From Fulvimarina endophytica (GTDB lineage Bacteria > Pseudomonadota > Alphaproteobacteria > Rhizobiales > Rhizobiaceae), in contig NZ_QURL01000006.1 of the NCBI RefSeq assembly GCF_003403015.1, positions 181,729 through 245,728 on the forward strand: 64,000 bases of DNA. Direction: 5' to 3'. Shown here one piece after another: positions 26,903 to 35,905 of the stretch; the first letter of the stretch is position 1, and each line of letters opens with the position of its first letter. The translations under genes were made by a program, and so were the position numbers. The notes below the pieces were generated by a model. It had not been told where the DNA came from. It was given only the letters and a program-made list of their open reading frames with translations, and searched no databases.

Positions 26903-27106
26903 ATGGCGGATCAGGAACAGGCGGGGCTGAGACTTCAGGCCGCGAAACTGCGCATGGAGCACGCCGATTACGACGCCGCGATCGACGCGATGCAGGCGCA
27001 CGGATGCGACAAGCTGAGAATTCAGCGCATGAAGAAGAAGAAGCTCCTGATCAAGGACCGCCTTCAGGAACTCGAGGACCAGATCATCCCGGATATCATC
27101 GCGTGA
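26903..27106 (+). CDS. YdcH-like small protein (DUF465), copy 2
   Basis: A 67-residue relative of the divergent neighbour: [16 protein letters not shown], then [20 protein letters not shown], the DUF465 core. AAGGAG nine bases before the ATG is a strong ribosome binding site. Its stop overlaps the purE start (GTGA), so it heads a ydcH-purE-purK operon, an arrangement common in Hyphomicrobiales. Confidence 0.88.
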   Translation: MADQEQAGLRLQAAKLRMEHADYDAAIDAMQAHGCDKLRIQRMKKKKLLIKDRLQELEDQIIPDIIA

Positions 27107-27618
27107 CCGAGAAGCCCGCAACCGCTCCACGGGTCGCCGTCATCATGGGCAGCCAGTCGGACTGGCCGATCATGAAGAACGCCGCCGACACCCTCGCATC
27201 CCTCGACATCGCCTTCGAAGCGCGGATCGTCTCGGCCCATCGCACGCCCGACCGCCTCTACGAATTTGCGAACGGCGCCAAGGCGGAAGGCTTCCATGTG
27301 GTGATCGCCGGGGCAGGGGGCGCGGCCCATCTGCCCGGCATGGCCGCCTCGATGACGCCGTTGCCGGTCTTCGGCGTTCCGATCGAGAGCAAGGCCCTGA
27401 AGGGGCAGGACAGCCTTCTGTCCATCGTCCAGATGCCGGCCGGCATTCCGGTGGGGACGCTCGCGATCGGCAGGGCGGGCGCGGTCAATGCCGCCCTTCT
27501 CGCCGCAAGCGTGCTTGCCTTGTCCGATGCAGCGCTCGCCGAACGGCTCGACGCGTTCCGCAAGGCCCAGAGCGAGAGCGTCGCAATCTTCCCCTCGGAC
27601 GAGGAGGACCCGAAATGA
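27103..27618 (+). CDS. purE: 5-(carboxyamino)imidazole ribonucleotide mutase PurE
   Basis: De novo purine synthesis: converts N5-CAIR to CAIR. The 171 residues show the class I signature [30 protein letters not shown] and [15 protein letters not shown]. The start is GTG at 27103 overlapping the upstream stop, and the stop overlaps purK, so all three genes are translationally coupled. Confidence 0.95.
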   Translation: MTEKPATAPRVAVIMGSQSDWPIMKNAADTLASLDIAFEARIVSAHRTPDRLYEFANGAKAEGFHVVIAGAGGAAHLPGMAASMTPLPVFGVPIESKALKGQDSLLSIVQMPAGIPVGTLAIGRAGAVNAALLAASVLALSDAALAERLDAFRKAQSESVAIFPSDEEDPK

Positions 27619-28685
27619 CGGCGCTTCAACCGGGATCGACCATCGGCATTCTCGGCGGCGGACAGCTCGCCCGGATGCTGGCGATGGCGGCCGCCCGCCT
27701 CGGCTATCGCACGGTCGTCCTCGATCCCTCGCGGGAGGCGCCGGCCTTCCAGGTCGCGAACGAGGCGATCGTCGCGGCCTATGACGACCGCAAGGCGCTC
27801 GCCGAACTCACCGGGCGCTGCGACGTCGTCACCTACGAATTCGAGAACGTGCCGGTGGGCCCCGCCCGCCAGGCGATCGTCGACGCGGATCTGTTCCCGC
27901 CGCCCGAAGCGCTGGAGGTCGCCCAGGACCGGGTGGTCGAGAAGGCGTTCCTCAACGGCATCGGCGTGGAAACCGCGCCCTGGCGCGCCATCGACAGCGT
28001 CGAGGAACTCGGCCATGCGCTGGTCGACATCGGCACCGACTGCATCCTGAAGACGCGCCGGTTCGGCTATGACGGCAAGGGGCAGGCCAATATCCGCCGC
28101 GAGGGACCGGTCGCCGACGCCTTCGAGAGCCTCGGCTCCAAGCCCGCGATCCTCGAAGGCAAGGTTCCGTTCGTCTACGAGGCCTCGCTGATCGCCGCGC
28201 GGGGCCGCGACGGCGCGGTGGCGGCGTTCGACCCGGCCGACAACGAACACAGCCTCGGCATCCTGCGCCGCTCGCTCGTCCCGGGCCGCGTGACGCCGAA
28301 GGTGGCGGATGCCATGCGCGAGATCGGCGCCACGATCCTCGCCAAGCTCGCCTATGTGGGCGTCATCGGCGTCGAATTCTTCGTGCGCGAGGACGAGAGC
28401 GTCCTCGTCAACGAGATCGCGCCGAGGGTCCACAATTCCGGCCACTGGACAGAGGCGGCCTGCGTCGTCTCCCAGTTCGAGCAGCATATCCGCGCGATCT
28501 GCGGGCTGCCGCTCGGCGATCCTGTCCGCCATTCCGACTGCGTGATGGAGAACCTTATCGGCAACGACGTCGTAAGGGTGCCGGAGCTTCTGCGCGAGCC
28601 CGGCTGCCTAGTCCATCTCTACGGCAAGGGCGAGGTGCGCCAGGGCCGCAAGATGGGCCATGTGACGCGTCTCGTCCGTGCATGA
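27615..28685 (+). CDS. purK: 5-(carboxyamino)imidazole ribonucleotide synthase PurK
   Basis: ATP-grasp enzyme that carboxylates AIR to N5-CAIR, supplying PurE. The 356 residues carry [20 protein letters not shown] at the N-terminus, [45 protein letters not shown] and the metal-binding [18 protein letters not shown] overlap with purE. A hairpin without a T-run follows (28686-28705). Confidence 0.95.
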   Translation: MTALQPGSTIGILGGGQLARMLAMAAARLGYRTVVLDPSREAPAFQVANEAIVAAYDDRKALAELTGRCDVVTYEFENVPVGPARQAIVDADLFPPPEALEVAQDRVVEKAFLNGIGVETAPWRAIDSVEELGHALVDIGTDCILKTRRFGYDGKGQANIRREGPVADAFESLGSKPAILEGKVPFVYEASLIAARGRDGAVAAFDPADNEHSLGILRRSLVPGRVTPKVADAMREIGATILAKLAYVGVIGVEFFVREDESVLVNEIAPRVHNSGHWTEAACVVSQFEQHIRAICGLPLGDPVRHSDCVMENLIGNDVVRVPELLREPGCLVHLYGKGEVRQGRKMGHVTRLVRA

Positions 28686-28816
28686 GGCGGCCTCGGAAGG
28701 CCGCCGCCGGGGCCTCCCGGAAGCCGCGCTGACGTTCTCGTGACCATGCGATTCAGAGTTCGCTAACCGCGTTGCTCTAGACACCGGACTTCGATCAGTT
28801 CTGAAGGACCCGGGGC

Positions 28817-30013
28817 ATGGTATTGCGGATAGGCGTCGGGGCGCTCGTAGCCTGGGGCATGGTGGGGACCGCCAGCCTCGAGGTCGCGATGCCCTCCTTG
28901 GCACAGGCCAATGGAACACTGGTATGGGGCGGCGCGATGCCGGCACCCGGCGAAGCCTATCGCCCGAGCCCCTCGGCCGTGGACAATATCGGAACCGGCT
29001 CGACCGCGCCCCAGGCGATGGTGCCGCGTTCCAGCGAAGCGCCGGCTCCCACGAACGCGGCCCGGGCGCTCGCGAACGATCTGATCATGCCCCAGGCCTC
29101 GCCGCAGGCGATCGAGCCACCGGTGCTCGAAACCCTCGTGCCGACGCCGATCCCGAATTCCGCGGCCCGCCGGCCCGAGCCGGCTCCGGCTCCCGCCGTC
29201 GCGGCCATCCCGCCGGTGCCGGTTCCGGGCGCCGACAGCGTGTTCGGCGGAACCAGCATGTCCGAGCCGCCGCGCCCCGACCCTTGGGCGACACTCAAAT
29301 CGGTGACGCCAGGAGCGGTCACCGAGGCCGACCGGCAGCGGATCAGGCAGGCCTTGCCGAAACGGACCCAGTCTCTCGCCTCGCTGGAGCCCCAGTCCCG
29401 GCCGCGCATTCCGGAACCGGTCGAGCAGTCCCCGTCCGTTCCGCGGCAACCCTCGCCGGGGTGGCGCAACCTGTCGCAAAAGGAGGCCCTGTGCCGGGCC
29501 GCCCTTCTGCAGCTCGGCGTGGAGTTCACCGAGCCCTCGCCGATCCGCGCCGGCAAATCCTGCGGCGTGCCCCATCCCGTTCGGGTGACGAAGATCGCCA
29601 AGGGCGTGGCGATGTCGCCGGCCGCCACCCTCAACTGCGACGCGGCCTTCCGCATCTCGCGCTGGGTGGACCAGGAGGTGAAGCCGGCTTCGCGCTCCAA
29701 TCTCGGCACCCATGTGACGACGCTCAAGAACTCGTCCTCCTATCGCTGCTCGCGGGTGGCCGGCAGCGGCGGCATTTCCCAGCACGCCACGGGTAACGCC
29801 CTCGATGTGGCGGGCTTCGTGATGGCGAACGGCCAGTATATCGACGTGGAGAAGAAGGGCACCTTCTCGGGCGGCGAGAAGGGCTTCCAGGACGAAATCC
29901 GGCGCTCGGCCTGCCGCTGGTTCGGAACCGTCCTCGGTCCGGGCTACGACTTCCTGCACCGCAACCACTTCCATCTCGATGCCAGAGAGCGCGAGAAGAA
30001 GTTCTGCCGCTGA
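28817..30013 (+). CDS. Extensin-like family protein, exported
   Basis: A 398-residue protein with a signal sequence (about 1-30, ending LAQA-NGT), a long Pro/Ala-rich disordered region (about 30-215) and a C-terminal extensin-like domain from about 220: LCRAALLQLGVEF, CGVPHPVRV, LNCDAAFRISRWVDQEV, YRCSRVAG, ISQHATGNALDVAGF and FLHRNHFHLDA. The His/Asp pattern of the last motifs resembles M15-type peptidoglycan peptidases, so an envelope role is likely although activity is unproven. It stands alone between purK and the convergent corA. Confidence 0.87.
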   Translation: MVLRIGVGALVAWGMVGTASLEVAMPSLAQANGTLVWGGAMPAPGEAYRPSPSAVDNIGTGSTAPQAMVPRSSEAPAPTNAARALANDLIMPQASPQAIEPPVLETLVPTPIPNSAARRPEPAPAPAVAAIPPVPVPGADSVFGGTSMSEPPRPDPWATLKSVTPGAVTEADRQRIRQALPKRTQSLASLEPQSRPRIPEPVEQSPSVPRQPSPGWRNLSQKEALCRAALLQLGVEFTEPSPIRAGKSCGVPHPVRVTKIAKGVAMSPAATLNCDAAFRISRWVDQEVKPASRSNLGTHVTTLKNSSSYRCSRVAGSGGISQHATGNALDVAGFVMANGQYIDVEKKGTFSGGEKGFQDEIRRSACRWFGTVLGPGYDFLHRNHFHLDAREREKKFCR

Positions 30014-30113
30014 CTTCGGATGGCCGCGCCACCGGCGCTCGCATCGTGCGGGCGCCGCATCCCGCGTCCGGCTTACGGCCGGGGCGCAAGGGCCTCGCAA
30101 GCCGGAGAGGGTG

Positions 30114-31241
30114 TCAGAACCAGCCCTTGCTGCGGAAGTAGAGCGTCGGCAGGAGCGCCGACATCACCATCATGACGATCGCCATCGGATAGCCGAACGA
30201 CCAGTCGAGCTCGGGCATCAGGCGGAAGTTCATGCCGTAGATCGAGGCGATCAGGGTCGGCGGCAGGAAGGCGACAGAGGCGACCGAGAAGATCTTGATG
30301 ATGCCGTTCTGCTCGATGGAGATCATGCCGACGGTGGTGTCGAGGAGAAACGTGGTCTTGTTGGACAGGAACGAGCAGAAATCGTTGAGGGAGCGCACGT
30401 CCCGCGCGACGATCTTCAGGCGCCGGCGAAGGTTCGCCGCCGACTTGTCCCGTTCCTCCAGGATGAGCTGAAGGAACGGCACCAGCCGGTCGAAGATCGC
30501 CAGCGTCTCGCGGGCGCGCGAGGCAAGGTCGCCTGCCGCGCCGATGCGCTGGAGGATGCGCTTGAAATCCTCGGTCCCGATGGGCTTCTTGCGGGCCGAA
30601 GACGAGAAGATGTCGGACGCGATCTTGTCGAGATCGACGGAAATCGTCTCCAGGAGATCGGCGATGCGGTCGACCACGGTTTCGAGAATGCCGATGAGGA
30701 GATTCTCGGCGATATGCGCCTCGCCGATCCCCGAGAGCGCGTAGGCGGTTCCGGGAAGCGGCTTGTCGCTGTCCTCGATGCCGACGAGCAGGGGATCGTG
30801 ACAAAGCCGGGCGGCGAAGATGCGGAAACTCGCCGGATCGGTGTAGCGGATCGTCACGAGGCGGCCGGCCGCCAGCATGAAGGTGATCGGGGCGAAGGAC
30901 GGCGTATCGCTGTGCAGCCCGTGGATGATCGGGATGTTCATGACCTCGGCCGCATCGTCGCGGTAGAGGCGGCTGGAGATCTCGATCTCCATCATCTCGG
31001 CGCGCGAGGGGATCGAGGCGCCGATGACGGCCTCGACTTTCGCGATCTCGTCCTGTCCGGGCTCGAAGAGATCGATCCAGACCACGTCCTCGGCGATATC
31101 CTCCTGCCCGATCACCTCACGGCTGAATTGCTGGCCGTCCCGGCGATAGACCGCGATCACCTGAAGACCCCGCTTTTCGAACCGATCGCTGTCGTCACGT
31201 CGCCTTCGTCCTCTTCTCGCACCCAATGCCTCGAGGGCCAT
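30114..31241 (-). CDS. corA: CorA-type magnesium transporter
   Basis: Mg2+ (or Co2+/Ni2+) channel of the CorA family. A large cytoplasmic alpha/beta domain is followed by two C-terminal helices, with the selectivity motif YGMNF between them (about residue 342) and a short C-terminal tail ending FRSKGWF. The frame starts at ATG 31241, giving 375 residues, but the first 27 are a very basic tail not typical of the family; a GTG at 31160 (IAVYRRDG) is an attractive alternative start. Lies 85 bases downstream of the histidine kinase on the same strand. Confidence 0.92.
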   Translation of the reverse strand: MALEALGARRGRRRRDDSDRFEKRGLQVIAVYRRDGQQFSREVIGQEDIAEDVVWIDLFEPGQDEIAKVEAVIGASIPSRAEMMEIEISSRLYRDDAAEVMNIPIIHGLHSDTPSFAPITFMLAAGRLVTIRYTDPASFRIFAARLCHDPLLVGIEDSDKPLPGTAYALSGIGEAHIAENLLIGILETVVDRIADLLETISVDLDKIASDIFSSSARKKPIGTEDFKRILQRIGAAGDLASRARETLAIFDRLVPFLQLILEERDKSAANLRRRLKIVARDVRSLNDFCSFLSNKTTFLLDTTVGMISIEQNGIIKIFSVASVAFLPPTLIASIYGMNFRLMPELDWSFGYPMAIVMMVMSALLPTLYFRSKGWF

Positions 31242-31326
31242 GCTGCACCGATGACGGCGGAGCGGTCATCGGCGCGGTGCATGACATAGGCGTGACGGAA
31301 GGCGCCGACAGCCCGGCCGGGACCGG

Positions 31327-33063
31327 TCAGGCCGGCTTGTCCGACGGCTGCTCGGCCGTGCCGGCGCCCGTGATCGGCTCGGCGCTGGTCGCGGGCGCCT
31401 TGAGGCTCCAGACGACGCCGGTTTCCTCGAAGGCCATCTCCACCGTCCCGCCGAGGCCGCGCGAGGTCATCTTCTGGGTGACGAGGCTGCCGAAGCCCGA
31501 CCTCGTCGGCTTCCGGACCTTCGGGCCGCCGCTCTCGCGCCACGTCATCTCGAAGGCCTCGCCATAGGACCATTCGATCGTCACTATGCCTTCCTCGACC
31601 GAAAGCGCGCCGTATTTCGCGGCATTCGTCGCGAGCTCGTGCAAGGCGAGACCGATGGTCTGGGCGACCGATGCGTTGATGCGCAAAGGCGGGCCGTCAT
31701 GCCGGATACGGCCGCTCTGGACACCGAAGGCGGAGAGCTGGTTTTCGACGAGGGCGGAAAGCTCGACGCTCTCCCATCCCTGATTGGACAGGAGTTCGGC
31801 CGAACGGGCGAGCGAGGCGAGGGCATCGGAGAGCGTTGCGAGAAATTCGCCGGTATCGGCGCTCTCGCGGGCCGCGCGGCGGGCGATGGCCGCAACGAGC
31901 GCGTACTGGTTCTTCGCGCGGTGGGTCATCTCGCGCATCAGGAGCTGGGTCTGCGTCTCGGCTTCGATCCGGTCGCGGGAGGCCCGGTTCAGAACCTTGG
32001 AGACCTCGCCGATCTCCGCGATATCGGTGGTGACGGTCTTGGCCGGCTCGCCGCGCCCGATCGCGCTCGCCTGCTGGGAGAGCGCATGGATCGGCCGGAC
32101 GATCCGCCGTGCCATCAGAACGCCGAGGAGGATGCTGAAGGCTGTGAGGACGAGGCCGGCGAGAAGCAGCGCGTACCACGAGCGGGTGATCGGCCGGTCG
32201 ATCATCGCGTTGGAAACGGTCACCGTCGAGCGCCAGCCCGTGAGTTCGGAAATCTTCGAGGCTTCGAGAAGATCGTCGGTCTCGAAGATCCGCTCCTGCG
32301 GGCGGACCGGCGTTGCGCCGCTCACCCCGACCAGCCGGCCATTCCTTGCGCCGACCGAGAAAATCTCCTCGCTGTCGGCATCCTCGACCATGACCGACCA
32401 GGAGGGCGGCAGGTTGCGGTCGTCGATGATGGTTTTCAGGCTTTTGAGCGGCTGGGAGAGAACGACGACATAGGGCTCGCCGACGAGCTGGGTCGTGGGT
32501 GCGGCGACGAGGAAGACGAGGCGCCGCAGTCTCGGATCGTAGGAGACCCCGGAGACGCCCGCCTGGCCGGACCGCCGGGCGGCCGCGATCACGGCCCGCT
32601 CGTGCTCGGGGATCGTCAGGTCGTCGGAGGTGGAGACGACGAGATTGCCGGCCGGGTCGATCAGGTCGGCGACGATGCCGGTATTCTTCACCGCGCGCAC
32701 GGAACGCTCGCGGAACACCTCGAATTCACCGCGCTCGACCGTGCCGGAGGTGGCGAGGACCTGCGCCGTCGCCATCAATCCGACGACCTCGCGATCGAAG
32801 GCGTTCGACACGATCTCGGCCATGTCGGCCACCTGGCTCTGGGCGAGTTCCTGCTGCTGGCTGGAGAAGCGGAAGATCAGGAAGGCGCTGAACAGGAGCG
32901 CCGGCAGGAGGACGATCAGCGTCAGCATCGTCAGATGGACGAACAGGGACGGGCGCAGCACGAGATGGACGAGCCGGCTCGGGCGAAGGCGCGTGCCGGT
33001 GAACGGCATCTTGCCCCATGGAAGGCTGCGTCTGGTCGGTCCGCCGTTCCGGGAGACGGTCAT
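31327..33063 (-). CDS. HWE-family sensor histidine kinase
   Basis: A membrane-bound sensor kinase of 578 residues. A membrane helix (LTMLTLIVLLPALLFSAFL) is followed by a periplasmic dCache-like sensor, a second helix (WYALLLAGLVLTAFSILLGV), a HAMP domain (RIVRPIHALSQQASAIGRG), then the phosphoacceptor MTHRAKNQYALVAAIARR. The ATPase part has ALHELATNAAKYGALS and the WxE motif (MTWRESGG) that defines HWE kinases, common in alphaproteobacteria. No response regulator adjoins it, so it is an orphan. Starts at 33063 (with GGGAG upstream) and 33009 are both possible. Confidence 0.88.
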   Translation of the reverse strand: MTVSRNGGPTRRSLPWGKMPFTGTRLRPSRLVHLVLRPSLFVHLTMLTLIVLLPALLFSAFLIFRFSSQQQELAQSQVADMAEIVSNAFDREVVGLMATAQVLATSGTVERGEFEVFRERSVRAVKNTGIVADLIDPAGNLVVSTSDDLTIPEHERAVIAAARRSGQAGVSGVSYDPRLRRLVFLVAAPTTQLVGEPYVVVLSQPLKSLKTIIDDRNLPPSWSVMVEDADSEEIFSVGARNGRLVGVSGATPVRPQERIFETDDLLEASKISELTGWRSTVTVSNAMIDRPITRSWYALLLAGLVLTAFSILLGVLMARRIVRPIHALSQQASAIGRGEPAKTVTTDIAEIGEVSKVLNRASRDRIEAETQTQLLMREMTHRAKNQYALVAAIARRAARESADTGEFLATLSDALASLARSAELLSNQGWESVELSALVENQLSAFGVQSGRIRHDGPPLRINASVAQTIGLALHELATNAAKYGALSVEEGIVTIEWSYGEAFEMTWRESGGPKVRKPTRSGFGSLVTQKMTSRGLGGTVEMAFEETGVVWSLKAPATSAEPITGAGTAEQPSDKPA

Positions 33064-33532
33064 GCGCGCGCCGCTCCCCCATCGGACACGCGCGGTCCGC
33101 GACCGTTCGGCTTGGATACTGGCAGGGCGGAACGCGTCAACGGTCAATCCAGGGTTGTCGGCTCCCATCCGCCATGAAACGCGGGAGCTGGTCGGGCGGG
33201 AGGGCGATCGACGCCTCTCGGGAGAGGTTCGCTACCTGGCGATCACGTCAGCATTATGCATCGGCGGCGCGGGAAACGACACGGAATCGCGCCGATCCGC
33301 CGAGATTGCCCAGACTGTACCATTTTTGTGACGGGGTGTTGCCGCGTCTGCGTGGCCGGCTACCGAAGCCGGCCGCCCCGCCATTCCCCCGCCGCCTCCC
33401 CGGATGCCGTCTCTGCCTGCATCGCGGCCTTCGAATCCCGGTCTTTGATTGTTCGCGGCGGCATCCCACATCAAGTCCCGGAACACGCCTCGCGGCAGGG
33501 CGTTTCCCGATCTTTCAGTGGAGTATGCATCG
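33064..33532. other. Intergenic region between divergent kinase and TM2 genes
   Basis: A 469-base stretch with no convincing coding sequence. The only structure I see is a hairpin around 33354-33374 (GGCCGGCT...AGCCGGCC). Short open frames on both strands have no family-like sequence. Confidence 0.4.
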
Positions 33533-33772
33533 ATGAGCGGCGAGAAATCTCAAGCCACCTCCTACATCCTGTGGTTCTGTTGCCTGTTCATCGTCTGCGG
33601 GCTTCACCGGTTCTATCTCGGACGGCCCTGGACGGGTCTTCTCTGGCTGCTGACCGGCGGTCTTCTGGGCATCGGCCAGCTCATCGACCTGTTCCTCATT
33701 CCCGGCATGGTCCGGGAGCAGAACATGCAGCGCCAGCTCTCCTCCTCCTATCGCGATCGGCTCGACCGATGA
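33533..33772 (+). CDS. TM2 domain protein, copy 1
   Basis: A 79-residue membrane protein with two helices and the TM2 motif: YILWFCCLFIVCGLHRFYLG, then GLLWLLTGGLLGIGQLIDLF and a charged C-terminal tail (MVREQNMQRQL). TM2 proteins are of unknown function in bacteria. GGAG nine bases upstream supports the ATG at 33533. The stop overlaps a paralogous gene. Confidence 0.88.
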   Translation: MSGEKSQATSYILWFCCLFIVCGLHRFYLGRPWTGLLWLLTGGLLGIGQLIDLFLIPGMVREQNMQRQLSSSYRDRLDR

Positions 33773-34020
33773 GCCTTGAGCGTCCGATCGAAGAGGAGAA
33801 GTCGGCGGCGGTCTCCTATCTTCTCTGGTGCTCGTGCTTCTTCGGGGTCTGCGGCATTCACCGCTTCTACAACGGACGCCCGATCTCGGGCACGATCTGG
33901 CTCCTGACGCTCGGGCTCCTGTTCATCGGACAGATCATCGACCTGTTCCTGATCCCGGGCCATGTGCGCGAGCAGAACCTCGAACGGCGGATCGCACGGC
34001 GCGAACGCGGCCTGCGCTGA
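33769..34020 (+). CDS. TM2 domain protein, copy 2
   Basis: An 83-residue paralog of the preceding gene: YLLWCSCFFGVCGIHRFYNG, then TIWLLTLGLLFIGQIIDLFL and the tail HVREQNLERRIARRERGL. It overlaps copy 1 by four bases (ATGA), so the two are translated together and may form a heteromer. Both keep the C-x(5)-CG-HRFY pattern. The pair most likely arose by tandem duplication. Confidence 0.88.
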   Translation: MSLERPIEEEKSAAVSYLLWCSCFFGVCGIHRFYNGRPISGTIWLLTLGLLFIGQIIDLFLIPGHVREQNLERRIARRERGLR

Positions 34021-34076
34021 AACCGCCGGCCCGGTCCGGTGGCTCCGGCGGGCGGATCATCAATCCGCAAGGCGAA

Positions 34077-34104
34077 GCTCCGACGCGCCATGGCGCGCCG
34101 GAGC
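34077..34104. terminator. Bidirectional terminator after the TM2 pair
   Basis: GCTCCG-A-CGCGCC pairs with GGCGCG-C-CGGAGC across a two-base loop, followed by CTGTTGTTC on the plus strand. It separates the TM2 operon from the convergent Rieske-reductase gene, whose stop is at 34112. Confidence 0.6.
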
Positions 34105-34111
34105 CTGTTGT

Positions 34112-35686
34112 TCAGCCTCGGATGAGCGATTTCGGCCGCCAGCCGGCCCCTTCCAGCGCCTCGGCAGACGGCGTCGGGTCCGTGAGCATCACCGCGTGGA
34201 GGTCGGCCGTCACGTCGTCCTCGCCCCGCCCGATGGCGGCCACCACCTTGCCATCCTTCAGGTAGAAGGCCGTATAGCTGCCCTTGGACAGATCCCCCAG
34301 ATAGTGGATGTCGTCATAGCTCTCGGCATGGCCGACATAATGGATCGGGCCGTACTGGGCCGACCAGAAGAAGGGAACGCCGGAAAACGGCTTGTCGTCT
34401 CCGAGCATCGCGCGTGCGGCGTGCCGGCCGTGCTGCTCGGCGACCCGCCAGTGTTCGATGCGCGCCGAGTAGTCCCGGCCGGCGAGGGGAAAGGCCGCGA
34501 CGTCGCCGCCGACCCAGAGACCGTCCGACGCCTTCAGGCTTCCATCGACCGGAACCTTTCCGTCCTTCGCCAGATCGCCGAAGAGGTCCAGATTGGGCTT
34601 GGCGCCGACGCCGAGGAGAACGAGCCCCGTGCGGACGGATTCGCCGTCTTCGGTCGTCACGCTCCACGCCATGCCGTCGGAGGCGTCGATGCTGGCGACC
34701 TTCGCCCCGGTCTTCACCGTCACGCCGTTCGAGCGGTGCTGTTCGGTGATCTGGCGGCCGACCTTCTCGCCCCATTTGGATGCGAACGGCACCTCCTCGG
34801 GTGTGATCACCGTCACCGAGCGCTTGTCGCCTGCAAGGGCCGCGGCCGCTTCCATGCCGATGAAGCCCGATCCGACGATGGCGATCTCGGTTTCGACGGC
34901 GACCGCGTCCATCAGCGCCTTGGCATCCTCGATGCTGCGCAGGACGAAGACGTTGGGCAGATCGGTATTGTCCATGGGAAGCTCGGCCGCGGCGCTGCCG
35001 GGGGCCGCGAAGCAGGCGTCGTAATGGAGCTCCGTCGGTGCGCCCCTGCCTTCCAGAACGAGAAGCCGCTCCCCGGCCTCGATCCGCGTGACGCGCGCAT
35101 GGACGCGTTCGATGCCGAGTTCGTGGAGATCGTCCGTCTCGACGAGGACCGTCTCGCCGGGCTTCTTTTCGCCCTTCAGCACCGCCTTCGACAGGTCGGT
35201 CCGGTCATAGGGCGGCGCGCCTTCCGTTCCGATCATCACGATGCGGCCGTCGAAGCCGGCACGCACGAGCTCCTGGGCACAGGCAAGACCCGCCGCGCCG
35301 GTGCCGATAATGGCGAAGACCCGGTCTCCGCCGGTCTTGCGGCTTGAAGGGTCCACTTCCGGCCGCTGGGATGGGGCGTCGCCCGGAACCTCGACCAGGA
35401 TCCGGCCATCCTCGACCGAGACGGTGAAGCGGGCGAGGCATCCCTGGCCGGGCGGTTCGCGGTGATCGCCGGTCTTGAGGTCGAAGATCGCGTGATGCCA
35501 CGGGCAGATGACGGAGTTTCCGACCCGCGTTCCGTTCTTCAGCGGCGCGCCCTTATGGGTGCACTTCGCGCTGGTGGCGAAGACCCGGTCGCCGTCGCGC
35601 GCAAGCAGCAGCTTGGTCTCGCCGACCTCGACCTCCTTCAACTCGTCCGCGCCGAGGTCATCGAGTGCCAGAACGTCGTGCTGCAT
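34112..35686 (-). CDS. Rieske-ferredoxin reductase fusion (AIFM3-like)
   Basis: A 524-residue redox protein with an N-terminal Rieske [2Fe-2S] domain (CTHKGAPL at about 42-49 and CPWHHAIFD at about 62-70) joined to a pyridine nucleotide-disulphide oxidoreductase: FAIIGTGAAGLACAQELV, APPYDRTDLSK, IAIVGSGFIGMEAAAALAG and VGGDVAAFP. A C-terminal reductase domain ends the protein. The architecture equals AIFM3-type and putative monooxygenase reductases; the electron acceptor is unknown and no oxygenase lies nearby. The start at 35686 has GGGATGG upstream; 35695 is an alternative. Confidence 0.9.
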   Translation of the reverse strand: MQHDVLALDDLGADELKEVEVGETKLLLARDGDRVFATSAKCTHKGAPLKNGTRVGNSVICPWHHAIFDLKTGDHREPPGQGCLARFTVSVEDGRILVEVPGDAPSQRPEVDPSSRKTGGDRVFAIIGTGAAGLACAQELVRAGFDGRIVMIGTEGAPPYDRTDLSKAVLKGEKKPGETVLVETDDLHELGIERVHARVTRIEAGERLLVLEGRGAPTELHYDACFAAPGSAAAELPMDNTDLPNVFVLRSIEDAKALMDAVAVETEIAIVGSGFIGMEAAAALAGDKRSVTVITPEEVPFASKWGEKVGRQITEQHRSNGVTVKTGAKVASIDASDGMAWSVTTEDGESVRTGLVLLGVGAKPNLDLFGDLAKDGKVPVDGSLKASDGLWVGGDVAAFPLAGRDYSARIEHWRVAEQHGRHAARAMLGDDKPFSGVPFFWSAQYGPIHYVGHAESYDDIHYLGDLSKGSYTAFYLKDGKVVAAIGRGEDDVTADLHAVMLTDPTPSAEALEGAGWRPKSLIRG

Positions 35687-35816
35687 GGTCGCCATCCCAT
35701 ATCCGTGCCGCGCCTCGCGGCACTTTGAAATCCTTGATCCTTTCCAAACTGCGAGGAACGCCTGCCCGTTCCAGAACGATGGGGCGAAGAAGCCCGACAC
35801 GGGGCACGGGATACGA

Positions 35817-35841
35817 AAATGGCCGCTCGAGGCGGCCATTC
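35817..35841 (-). terminator. Terminator of the third L,D-transpeptidase gene
   Basis: On the minus strand AATGGCCGC...GCGGCCATT is followed by TTCG. A second perfect inverted repeat (GATGGTCCGG at 35851-35860 with CCGGACCATC at 35875-35884) lies between it and the stop codon. Confidence 0.6.
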
Positions 35842-35905
35842 GATCGGGGTGATGGTCCGGTCCGCCATCGGCGCCCGGACCATCCTTCACGTCTCAGTCC
35901 TTGTC

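Noticed and set aside
35851..35884. Perfect 10-bp inverted repeat downstream of the third L,D-transpeptidase as an operator
   Set aside because: It lies after the stop codon next to a clear terminator hairpin, so a role in transcript ending is simpler.
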